Shown here piece by piece: positions 1 to 11,600 of a stretch of DNA of 64,000 nucleotides. The DNA lies in NCBI GenBank assembly GCA_032622095.1, contig CP136067.1, positions 52,863,899 to 52,927,898 on the forward strand. The letters run 5' to 3'. This stretch comes from Siphonodentalium dalli (Eukaryota; Mollusca; Scaphopoda; Gadilida; Siphonodentaliidae). Position numbers and translations under genes: made by a program. The stretch's first letter is position 1. Every line of letters begins with the position of its first letter. The notes under the pieces are model-generated. The model was not told the DNA's origin. It did not search any database and saw only the letters and a list, made by a program, of their open reading frames with translations.

Positions 1-192
1 GTGATTTTGATAATTGGGAGTGGAGAATGAGTGATCAGAGCTTGTCCAAAATGCGACGTCGACGATCCCCGTGCGTTTTTACACTTATATACGAAATTTT
101 AGCTCGATCCGCGCAGCCGTTTTCGATTCTATGAAGTACCCATACACACACCCACATATATATATATACAGAAGTCTCAAAATATATAGTAG
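1..192. repeat. Dispersed repeat G, 3' end of copy 1
   Basis: Shares its sequence with 1131-1330 and 21578-21750, including the blocks around GTGCTCTGA, CCAAAA and ATTCCCGTG and the common end GAAGTCTCAAAATATATAG. It abuts copy 2 head to tail at 192/193. Confidence 0.7.
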
Positions 193-1330
193 ACTAGCAG
201 GTTAGTCCACCACTGGCGGCGTTCGTCAGAAACATGACAATTTTTTTATTTTTTTAATATTTTAATTTGATTTTTTACCTGATTTGACCTTGAATTGATA
301 ATTTTCAAGGTCAATGTCAGGTCGGGGTCACAATTTAACCAGTCCACGACACTTCCCGTATGTAGCAAGTTTGAGCTCAATCAATATATATCATTTTGTG
401 GGTACCCGTTTCAAGGTGAAGATCACCTAATATGGCGGAAAAACTTACCCGATCCGCGTTCTTAGAAAGCCCCAAGTACGTAAGAATCACACAATACGCT
501 CATGTCTATACACGCCCAGACCCAGACGATGAAAAACTTCCCCGTTCCTAGGAACGACAGACTTTTTAATCAAGAGAAATTATGATACCCGTCCCTAAAA
601 GAGGTATGATTTTTTTTAACCTGCCCGTGGTCATTGAGCAGCCCCTGACAGAGGTTGTCCACCCTTACGAGATGGTCAATAGTCCCCGTAACGAGCGGAC
701 AGTCAATTAATCCCGTCGTGAACCCCAACACCAATGCGACGTCATTTAGTTTGGTATCATGTGTTGCGTTCTAAAAATAGGTCGATTACAGTGGATTCGT
801 AAATGACGAAATATGAGTGCGAGTGCGACAGAGAATATTGTTTGATCTAAAGCAACTCGAACGAATGGCAGTCTTGCTATTCACAAAGAATTGTAAATGA
901 AATGCGTCTGATCCAATTGTAAAAGTATTATGACTTCCAATAAATCTCTCCGCATAGGAAAGCACTCAAAAGTATTGTTCCCGTATATCTCTCTGCATAA
1001 TAAATTTGTTCGATGCTAAATTTCGAGCGATAACGTTGCGTTGAATTGTAAACAAACGCTCTTTTATAGCGACGCGTCATATACAAACGCTCATTAAATT
1101 ATCACTTGATTAACCACCGCAGTGCCGTTTTTGTGACTGAGAGTGGAGAACGGGTGCTCTGAGCTTCTCCAAAACGCCGCGACGACGATTCCCGTGGAGT
1201 TTTACCCTTAGATGGGAAGTTTGAACTCAATCGAGCCAGTCGTTTTAGAGTCTATAAAGTACACATCAATATACACACATATATATATATATATATGCAC
1301 ACATATATACGGAAGTCTCAAAATATATAG
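193..1330. repeat. Dispersed repeat G, copy 2 (about 1.14 kb)
   Basis: Starts ACTAGCAGGTTAGTCC and ends GAAGTCTCAAAATATATAG after a TATA microsatellite. Same start and end as the copy at 21026. Non-coding, class unknown; no terminal inverted repeat was seen. Confidence 0.7.
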
Positions 1331-1411
1331 GAGATAATTGTATCACTATTATTCGAATATAATTTATTATTTCAACGACCTATAAGTCAGCGAAGTCATA
1401 GTTATACCAAT

Positions 1412-2162
1412 GTTAACTTCATTCAAACAATACTTTTAACAGGTTGTAGAAATATATTGGTGATATGAACTAATTATTTTATTCAGTGAAACATTTATAA
1501 TCAGTTCTCACATCTGTCGTGGTGTCGAAAAAAAGTCATAATCACACCGCCGCGCGTTGATAGCAGTGTTTTACTGTGTTTATAATCTATCACGCATAAG
1601 GTTTGCTTTCGTATTCTCTTATACTTCCGCCATCACAACTCGAAGTGGAATATGATCAATATTGTTATGCATGCTTGTTTACCCAATAAAACGCATTATG
1701 TAGGCCCTATGTGACAAGTTTGATATGTCGTAATTCGCCCGGTCATTTGGTGTTATATATATATATAGTCTATTACATTTTGTTTCACTAAAATGTGTTA
1801 CATTTAATCTTTCGTTTGAAAAATTTCTCTATATAAAACACCCAGTCGTCAGTATCAAGTATATTCAAATTTATTATACTGTTACAATGACTGTGCCTAT
1901 ATATGACACAAGGAGAGATCCATTAGATTTCCGTGAAGTTATTTTTCGTTTCGGCATTGGTAATGAAACATCCATTTTTCAAAGGAAAGATGTGCTTCCC
2001 AGTGTCGTTTATCATACACGAACGAAAAACACAGAAAACTCACGACACTTTCTGGAGAGAAATGGTTGCTTCACTGCATAAATTAATTAATTCATATCAC
2101 CAATATATTTCTACAACCTGTTAAAAGTATTGTACAACATTTAGTGTTTGTGAAGTTGATAG
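1412..2162. mobile_element. Foldback element, about 0.75 kb
   Basis: A 41-bp block around TTTTAACAGGTTGTAGAAAT (1428-1468) recurs as an exact or near-exact inverted copy at 2091-2131. Weaker similarity extends both arms to about 80 bp. No open frame of note between the arms. It lies 400 bp upstream of the KICS2 start. Confidence 0.6.
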
Positions 2163-2398
2163 TTAAGTATGAAATTCAAGATTTAACTCGGGTGCACTTT
2201 TTCTCATTCCGGCTTGAACTACACTTTTTAGTGTGTTTTCGAAGTAAAAATGCTATTAAAAAGTATGTTAGTAATTTTTTCGGTAAAATTTGTATCACAT
2301 ATTTAATAAATTGGCATAGTAGCATATAATTTAGTAAAATAATTGTTTTCTTCTTTAAAGTAGAAAAGATATGCAACATATATCTTCCGAGTACACAT

Positions 2399-2418
2399 CC
2401 CCCCCCCCCCCCCCCCCC
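2399..2418. repeat. Poly-C run of 20
   Basis: Twenty consecutive C residues about 140 bp before the KICS2 start, followed by a GC-rich stretch. Homopolymer length is prone to sequencing error and the complementary strand could form G-quadruplexes. Confidence 0.85.
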
Positions 2419-2496
2419 GAGTCGGAGCCGGGGCCGGAGTACACTTTTTAGTGACCATCGTTTTATATTTCGTACCCACTCACCATTATTTCGTAC

Positions 2497-2505
2497 CCGG
2501 AAGTG
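2497..2505 (+). promoter_or_regulatory. ETS/GABP-like site upstream of KICS2
   Basis: CCGGAAGTG, the consensus ETS-family core, about 50 bp before the KICS2 ATG. Such sites are typical of TATA-less housekeeping promoters close to the start site. Function is inferred from motif and position only. Confidence 0.4.
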
Positions 2506-2555
2506 ATATGTGTGATTTTTTTTGTTAACGCAAACATTAAATTTTCATCTCACAA

Positions 2556-2651
2556 ATGACCGAAACTGGAGGCGAGAAAGAAGAATTCATTGTCGAAACA
2601 TTCTTTAAACACATTAGTGAGTTTGCAACCGACAAAGCAAAAGATTTGATT
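2556..2651 (+). CDS. KICS2: KICS2 coding exon 1 (start codon)
   Basis: Thirty-two codons from ATG to the donor GTAAGT. They encode MTETGGEKEEFIVETFF and continue to KAKDLI, matching the KICS2 N-terminus (human has ETFFSHLG and DKAKD). This is the only ATG in frame just before the conserved block. The exon ends in phase 0. Confidence 0.92.
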
Positions 2652-5600
2652 GTAAGTTGGCATACATATTATGCTATTATAAACGTCACTGTAGACTATA
2701 GTCAGGTCTGGCAAATGTGAGAATACAGCTACAATAGCTGTATTCTATGGGAGGCCCTTTTCACATTTATTATTTATTTGCGCTTAAGCGCAAATCATTT
2801 GCGCTTAAGCGCAAATATGTGTCTATCAATTTATTTGCGCTTAAGCGCAAATCATTTGCGCTTAAGCGCAAATACCTAACACTCCCTTCCTTCCCTCTCA
2901 TTGTGAATGATTGAGTCCATCTTATAGTATATTATAATGGGCCCATAGTAATAGCCCCATACAGACTCGAAGTTAAAGAAAAAACATAGATTTCCATATG
3001 CATATCAGCATCTCTGTCCCTGGTGTCCCAGGAATTGGTGTCTCACTCCAAGAGCTCTAGTATATTTTTTAAAGAGATATCTCCTGCACAGATATATACC
3101 ATTTCCATGGCCATAAAAAGGGAATTAGGGGTTACCGGGGGGCTTGCTTCCTTCATATGGTGTACTTATTGACTTGAAATAGGGGGAAAAAACCCTATTT
3201 TCATATTATCAGCATCCCTGTCCCCAAGAATGTGTGTCTCCATCACAGAGATCAAGTATATTTTATAAATGAGACATATCCTGCACAGATTTATACCATT
3301 TCCATGTCATAAAAGGGATCTAGTGGTTACTGGGGGATTGCTTCCCTCATATGGTGGGCCTATATAGACTTGAGTGATGTGTTTAGGCCTGTGCCATTTA
3401 AAATTAATTCAGGGGGGAATCAATGAATATTAATTTGTATTTGCGCTTAAGCGCAAATCATTTGCGCTTAAGCGCAAATATGATCTATTTGCGCTTAAGC
3501 GCAAATGATTTGCGCTTAAGCGCAAATGATTTACGCTTAAGCGCAAATATTTGCGCTTAAGCGCAAATGATAGAGGTTATTTGCGCTTAAGCGCAAATAT
3601 TTGCGCTTAAGCGTAAATATTTGCGCTTAAGCGCAAATAAATAATAAATGTGAAAAGGGCCTCCCATAGTATTCAGCTACCTAGCTGTATTCAGCTATAT
3701 TTTATACTCTCAAACCGGCTGTTTTTCGATAATAAACTAGAAGCGCTAATTTGCGCATCAAAATTAGGCTACCCTATTCTCCGGCCACCCTCAACCAAAT
3801 CAAAATCGTCGCTTGTGTTCTGACAAAGTGTTGCCTTTTGTCGGCACGGCGATGGTGATTATGTGTGAAAACTTACTACGGCGGTCATAACGGTTAATAA
3901 CTCTCTTATGCAATGCGGAATACCTTGAAAAATACATTAAATACAATATTTATCACCGAAGATGGAACATCTTAATCATTCCCGGAAGTATCAATATGAT
4001 GCTGCTAAAACGCAGTTTGGTTGGTGCGTTAAAACAGGTAAAAAGGGGAACATCTCTAGCCAGAGTTTAACCGAGCGAGTTCCACTCACTGCTTGAGCTG
4101 ATTCTCTCCAAAAATACGGAAATGCATACTTGTATGTCGAATCGCGAAAATACAAATACCAATGTTATGTTTAGTAAGTTTTCACACATTATATATTTTC
4201 CCGCCAAAACAGATTGAATAGTTCTGACTCGCTAACGACCAGGACTTCATGTTTGAAATACTTCAGAAATTATATAAGTCGCATTTTCATTTCAGTTGTC
4301 CCTATGTTGTGCCATACATTTGCAATATGCCGCACAATATCTGTATGTACAGTTATGAATAGTTACCAGTATCGCTCACAAACCGCTAGTGGTATGTAAT
4401 TCTAAATGCTTGATATAGGTACACCATTCTAACGCCCCCTACCGGTTTAGCATCGGGAAGAAGTAAACGAGTGTTTGGGATGAATTTGATCTTTATTTTA
4501 TAAGTTAGTTAATGAATGCATTTGCAGAAAATAGTCCCCAGAATATTTACTGACATCGACCACCGTAGTAAGTTTTCACACAAAATCAGAATTGCTGTGT
4601 CGACAAAAGGCAACACTTTGTCAGAACACAAGCGACGATTTTGATTTGGTTGAGGGTGACCGGAGAATATGGTAGCCTAATTTTGATGCGCAAATTAGCG
4701 CTTCTAGTTTATTATCGAAAAACAGCCGGTTTGAGAGTATAATATATAGCTGAATACAGCTAGGTTAGCTGAATACAGCTATTGTAGCTGTATTCTCACA
4801 TTTGCCAGACCTGATAGTATAGTGACATACCACGAAATTTTGCAATACACACATATGTGTGGTATCATATGATGCAGGTCAGGGAAATGTGAAAAAATAG
4901 TCACTCTGTGTAATTCGTCTATAACAATGACAATGATGCTGATTTATGACTATTTGGATAATAAATTTATGGTTGGTTGGTCAGGTCAGGGAGAACCCAA
5001 AATCGATGTACTAAACCTCGATTTGTGTAAAAAACCTCGATCGAGGTTCTTCGAGACCATGTCACCACTGGTGATATAGTTTGGAGTATTTCATCTTATA
5101 CCTATGGGAGGCCAAATTCACATTTAATAATTAATTGTGCTTGATTGCGCCACAGTCCCTAGGAATCACTGTTACTGGTTGAATAAAATCAATATTTTAT
5201 ATTTAGTTATTATAGTTATATAAAGAACAGTTTGGAAAGTACAAAGTTTGTATACTGCATTTTCATTGGCAGATGATTTGCAAGAAATTACAGAATACAA
5301 ATTTTTATGCCACACAAACATTCGCGAATTCTGAGTTTATATCATAATATTCCGTATTTTTTTCTTGAAACGATGGTGTATTCAGATTGTTAGTATCTTT
5401 ACCCACTTACGAGAAAATAGCTGTTAGTTACTCGAATATTCCTTCAGGTGCAAACTCGGTGGAATTCTTTACGATTTTGGAAAAACATATCCATTCTATA
5501 AATACCATTTTACTTATTCGCACCCGGTGATAATCCGAATAAAAGGGATTACGGATGTGAGTAAACAGACGTCGGGTGTGGTAAAACTGGCTCTGCTGTA

Positions 5601-8600
5601 CACTACTAAGTGCACATTTTAACTCATTCTCATTACTAGAGAAATGTAGAAATGACCATCTCAAACTAATATATCTATATATTTTCAAGTAGGGCCCTAG
5701 GGGTGTTTGATACCTTGAGATGTGAAAGCAAATTTTATATTCCAAGCTCCCGGTTAGCTCCGCATCCCAAGAGGGGAAATGGGAGATAACTTGTACTGGG
5801 ATTGGCTGCAAATTTTAAATAAGTAATTGTAATAAGGAACTGAAGAGAGACACTACCGGAAGTTGCTGTGCGTCATTAAAAATGATTTTCAACAATTCAA
5901 TAAATGTGAATTTATGCTGATATTTGGATGGAAAATCACGATTTATGTACAACTCAGACCAGGTAGAGTTGATATGACCCAACGAGCGCATTAAGAACAA
6001 TTAACTTAATTGTCACATGTCAATTGTGGGGAGATAAATGCATTTTTTTTCGAACGAAAAATCCAATTGTTCGTTTTAGTGATAGAGCACAGGTGGTGGT
6101 CTTCAGCCAATGAGATGATGGTTTACATAATAACAAAATCTGATGTTGCCCAACTGTACCTTATATCTATATAGTAGAGGTAATATATCTAGATCTATTT
6201 GTTATATTTTAATCAAATTTAATATTACATGGACAGTGATTCCTAGGACTGTGATTGCGCTTAAGCACAATTAATTATTAAATGTGAATTTGGCCTAGCT
6301 CCCATACTAGGTGTAAGATGAAATACTCCACACTATATCACTTACACTACATTACTTCCATTAATATCATATTTGGTTTAGAGTGTTTCCCCTTATATCA
6401 TGGGTGTATGTTTTGACCAGTGATCACATGGTCTCGAAGAACCTCGATCGAGGTTTTTCACACAAATCGAGATTTAGTACATCGATTTTGGCTTCTCCCT
6501 GACCTGTTGGTGTGTATGTTAAAGTTCTTTGAAAGGAGACTTCCGCTCTGTATGAAAATATTAAAAATAACTTATTTTGGCATGATTATGCCCCACAAAC
6601 AACAGCACCTGATCAGGTTGATGACTGTCCTGACATGAATTCAACTATTATAGAATATAGTAAATATTAAACTATAATAGTTGAATTTCTTCTTCCTCTT
6701 TTCTTAGGTGCCAACTGCAATTTTGCGTAATGTCGCACCACAATGCTGGGAGCCAAAAGTCTTTAGCATGAAGATGATAAAATGGTTGAAACTATTTACA
6801 TATCTATCCAATGACTCTATTTCTTCGTTGTGGTGAAATAAGGCTTCATTGCTTTGAATGTTTCTAAGTCGATGGTCCTGTACCGGTCCTACTAAACAAC
6901 GAACACAAACAAACATAAACGAACACAGGTCTAAAAAGAGGATTAGAAGGGTGAAAATTGGTTTGTGGGTGCGTGTGGGTCCATTATATGTGTATGTGGT
7001 GTTATTTCCAACTTTGACGACTTATTTTTCGAGTTATAAGCATTATTTGAATGCAAAGCTACTAAACAACGAACACAAATGAACATGAGATTAGCCGTAT
7101 TGCAAAGGTGTTAATAAAGGTGTTAATTAACTACCGCCATCTCTATGGCTTATACTCTGTCTCTTTGTCACTGAATTGTTTTGACTTAGTTATTTTGTCT
7201 TATTATGACTTCGTTTAACTTCCCTGGCATCACACTGCTCTTTCAGTAGAGCTTCAGGTACTAGAATCAAAGTTTGTTTTATATACAATCGAATATTTAT
7301 ATATTATTTTACATTAGAGGTAGCAAACTCAGGCCCGGCGGAACGATGGGCAGAGTTTGTTCTCCTTGAAGTCAGTCAGTGGGTGAAAATGGCTCCATCA
7401 AAATGTTGCATTATTTATATCAAGTAATGCACTTATTTGATATGAATCAAAGAAGTCTATATGTTATTTTATCACATGATTAGCACTATTTTCCTATGTA
7501 ATATTCGAGCGTAATAGACAAGTGTAATATCGTCGCGTGCAATGACGTCACGCTGCTCTGTCTGTTTATTATTGTTCTTTTCGATAAAATTTAAGCGATT
7601 ATATGACCATGTGATGAAAAGTATCTCAAACTCGATCTATTTTATACCTAATTTATCAACCTCGTCCACTAAATTCTATTTGAGCTTCGGTAAACCTCGG
7701 CTCAAATTGAATTTAGTGAACTCGGTTGATAAATTCCGTATAAAATAGAAACTCATGTGAGATCCTTTATGTATATTTGCATACTATATGCTAACTTTGT
7801 CGTTTATTGGTGATCGTCTTGGTTTTTGATGCCTTCACTCTTTCCTTTTTTTGGTCAGTCACTTTTTCATTTAAATTGTCTGTAAACTCAGTCAATTTTT
7901 TTGTTAATTATATTATTAAAGGCACGGAAGGCCTTAGTTGTCGAAAATATTCATATTTGTTCCAATCACCATAAACAGAAAAACACTAAAACGCATACAG
8001 TTTCGTTCATCGTGTAAACAGCATGCTATCATAAAGACCTACTATATTTTACCTAAGCAAGAGCCTGATATTGTTACAGAAGACAGCACAGTGTTACTTG
8101 CTATTAATCACACACAAATGATATAAACACTCTTTATTAGTTCCATATCAGGAATTCAGCAAAAAAGAACGCTCTTTATGTTTACAATCATAATATAAAC
8201 AAACACCAGGAAAGTAACTGTTTATGCTTTTGTTTACACAATGGTCAAACATATGACAATAACATACTGTTTATGTGATATTTCTTATTTGTATACGGAC
8301 AAAGTCTGTCTACATTTTCTTTTTGTGTCGGTTTTTTACCGTTGGAAATATTTTCACAGCATATACCCACTGCCAAGGATTCCCGCACCTTTAATGCTTT
8401 CATAATTGTTATTTGTCCAACATTTCGGAATTGTTGAATTTTTTTTTCTAGCATTGAAAACTTTTCGTTGTTAGTCTTTCCATAAATGATGTAAGGTATC
8501 GTCTGTTGTCACATATATTTGTCAATTATGTCTGTCTGTATTTCGTCATAAATGATTTTGTTTTCTATTGTTTCCAAGCCGCTCTCGCTATGAATACTTT

Positions 8601-11600
8601 TCCATCTTATTGACAGTTGGATCACTGTCTGTTTTATTTACGATTGAGATTTTCCTTAAGATGCCTGTTACATAGCGTATGCGTGTATCAGGAAAGCAAG
8701 CAGAAATAGCATTTACCAGACTGATCTCCGAGACTATATATATAGTCATCTCAGAGACTGACAACAATGACCCACTCACATTCACTCAAATGTTTTGTTA
8801 GCTATGCATTAAAACGCCGACCTCTGATGTTTCCCTGTCTTTTTATTGCCATCAGTGATAAAATTGACAATCATCTTGCAGTAAAAACAAGGATACAGAG
8901 TAAGCCGTTGTTAATTAACACCTGCATGGTAGCCTTTGCACTGCCGCTAATCTTATGTTCGTTTGTGTTCGTTGTTTTGTAGTTTTGTATTAAAATAATG
9001 CTAATAACTCAAAAAATAAATCATCAAAGTTGGAAATAACACCACATATACATAGAATGGACCCACGCACAACCACAAACCAAATTTCGCCCTTCTACTC
9101 CGCTTTTTGGACCTGTGTTCATTTATGTTCGTTTGTGTTCGTTGTTTAGTAGGACCCTCCTGTACATGTTTGGTATTTTATTCCACACTTTTATGTTTTC
9201 GGGAAGTATGAGTTTTTGTAGGAATCTATCCTGGCAAATGGTAAGCTCCAGGTCCCGATCTTCTTTCCATGTCGCTAGTAGACTGGACCAGTTGTCGGTA
9301 TCCATCTGCTGGGATGTCCACAGATCTGTTGGCTATGCGGTGGAATATTACTAAATTTATCTGCCTTACATATATATCGGCGATACAGTGATTCCCATCG
9401 CAGTGATGTCAACATTTGCAATGGTCGGCTCCAATTACTGTGGTCATTCTTGACAAATCATGCGCCTCTCCACTGGACTACCTTTATTGCATCGATATTG
9501 CGTACTGTGTTCGGTTTCCAAATAGTAGACACGTACTCTAGTTTTGGTCGCACTATTGTTGTATAGCATTTCTCTCTTACCTTTTCTGGACAGCAACTGA
9601 TGATTCGTTGCAGAAATGCACAGGTGCCTATCGCCTTTTCACAGTGCTAACGGTGGCTAAATCCACAATTTCCCTGTTTTTTGGTGGAAACTATAGGATC
9701 GCGCATCCCAGTCCACAGCCAAATTGCACTCAGACTCGAGTCCTAACAATATTGCAGCGAATTAACAGTATCCAGATATAATTTTTATGCAACCTTTTGC
9801 GCCACTGTATTATAGTTAATAATGATACAATGATGCATTTCTAAATGACATTAACCAGTTTACATATAAAGCACTCAATCACTCCTTCATAACAATGCCA
9901 CCTGGACAAATTGATAGATAGATAGATAGATTTATTAGGTGCAATATAAAACATAATATTACAAAAGGTCCTCAGATTGAATGGACCATAAGACGCTATA
10001 GTTTAGATTGTAGACACACGTTATAAAAATCTTTGCCCTTAAAGCTACAGATTGGATTCGAATACAGGAGATATTAGCCCTGCGTGAAGTTGGTCCCATA
10101 CGAAGACGGCCCCATGTGAAGACGGCTCTAGAGAAGTCGGCCCATATATAAAAGAACCATTGTTTAAAATCATTATTTTATGATATGAACACTAAAAAAC
10201 TGATAATAATAATGACAAAATAACATAACAAATGATAATAAAATTAACAAATAAATTTAAACGTCGTCGTCAGTGATGGGCGTTGAAATCTCTGCGATCG
10301 GGGTATCTGGCTTGTGGTCAAATCTCTATCTCTATACAGCTTCCAGAGGTTAAATATTTGATCCTGCTCAGTTTTATTCATGGCCTTTTGCGGATAAAAC
10401 TCAAAATCAATTTCTGGGTCGAAATTTCAGCGATGATCTGGAAAATGGGGAAACCGAGGAAACTGTGACCAAATTTGAGCGGGGGACCGCAGATTGAATC
10501 ATTTGAACACCCCTCCCGCCAAAACCCAAAATTGGAATTTTAATGAAAAGTTGAATATCGAATGTCTATAACGCCAAACATCTAACTAACTTCACACACC
10601 TCAGACTTCACAATGAATTAGCCAACATAAACACTATCTCTATCAAATTAAGCCACATTTAATCACTTCTAATTAATGGGGCCGACTTCTCTGGGGCTGT
10701 CTTCGTGTGGTGCCATCTTCGTATGAGGCCGAATTCGCGCGGGGCTGACTTCTCCTGATAACTTGCCTTCATGATGGGTATTACTGTTAAAATAGTCACA
10801 TCTGTTAAAACTGCCATAAACAGAGGGAATATTAAAATACAGACAGATTTTGTTATTATACCAATCATAAATATCACATAAAATAGCATGTTATTGCTAA
10901 GAACGTATATGCCGTGTTGGTAAGCAGAAGTCAAATTATGTTACAGTACAGTAGGTAAAGAGTGTGCAATAAGCAAAACATTCAACACAGGGGAGACCCC
11001 ACTAAGTTGACTTGGTTAAAACTCCCAACATGTTGTTTACAACATACCAGTAATACTGGTCCAGTATAGCGATCGCTTATCCGCCTCTCAAGATTTCGGT
11101 TTTCAATGGATCACTGTGAATCACTCTCCCAAAACAAATTGCCAAGGTGTTGAGTATTTTGCTTATACGTGCTGTATATAAACAAACAGTAGGCTCACAC
11201 AAAGTGTTTTTGTGGATAATTTCACGTTCATACTATCATCATGCTATACAATTAGTATATTCTTGAGGAAATTTTCATAATTTGGTAACTTTTATTTCTA
11301 AATTAAAACCTACAACCAAGGCCATCCATGCCATTAAAATTAAAAATAACTCATGAGCAAAATAGTATTTGGGGCGGGGACTGGCCCTGGGATGGTAGGA
11401 AGTACTAAGTGGTCCTCTCCTTCACCCCCAGCAGCAACTCTTTTCAACTGCCTGCGAGAATGCCTGACACGTCTGAATTGTCCAAGGTGTTACAAACCTC
11501 TGGGAATTCCAAGCTTAATTATAAAAAAATGCAAATGCATAATACGTTCTGTCATGTTTCTTGGCTGACACTTGATAGTCAATTGTTTTGCAATGATGAA

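Larger units (their letters stand above)
2746..3668. mobile_element. TATGGGAGGCC-ended element 1, 6-bp TSD GTATTC
   Basis: TIRs begin TATGGGAGGCCCTTTTCAC and are flanked by GTATTC at 2740-2745 and 3669-3674. Comparison with the intact right arm of the host element (4553-4813) shows the insertion exactly. Just inside the TIRs lie arrays of the 20-bp palindrome ATTTGCGCTTAAGCGCAAAT. No coding capacity. Confidence 0.8.
2703..4813. mobile_element. CAGGTC-ended DNA transposon, 5-bp TSD ATAGT, interrupted
   Basis: Ends are CAGGTCTGGCAAATGTGAG and its inverted complement, flanked by the direct 5-bp repeat ATAGT (2698-2702, 4814-4818). The arms match for about 260 bp once the insertion at 2746-3668 is removed, leaving an original element of about 1.18 kb. 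The non-repeated core (about 3890-4550) encodes nothing recognisable. A 5-bp duplication fits some hAT-related groups, but the superfamily is not established. Confidence 0.75.

Noticed and set aside
2776..3638. CRISPR-like array of short palindromic repeats
   Set aside because: The repeats are perfect palindromes with 0-9 bp gaps and no unique spacers, inside a transposon in a eukaryotic genome.
5428..5811. 127-codon minus-strand frame inside a nested element
   Set aside because: No recognisable domain, no catalytic pattern of a transposase, and it sits in an AT-rich non-coding interior.
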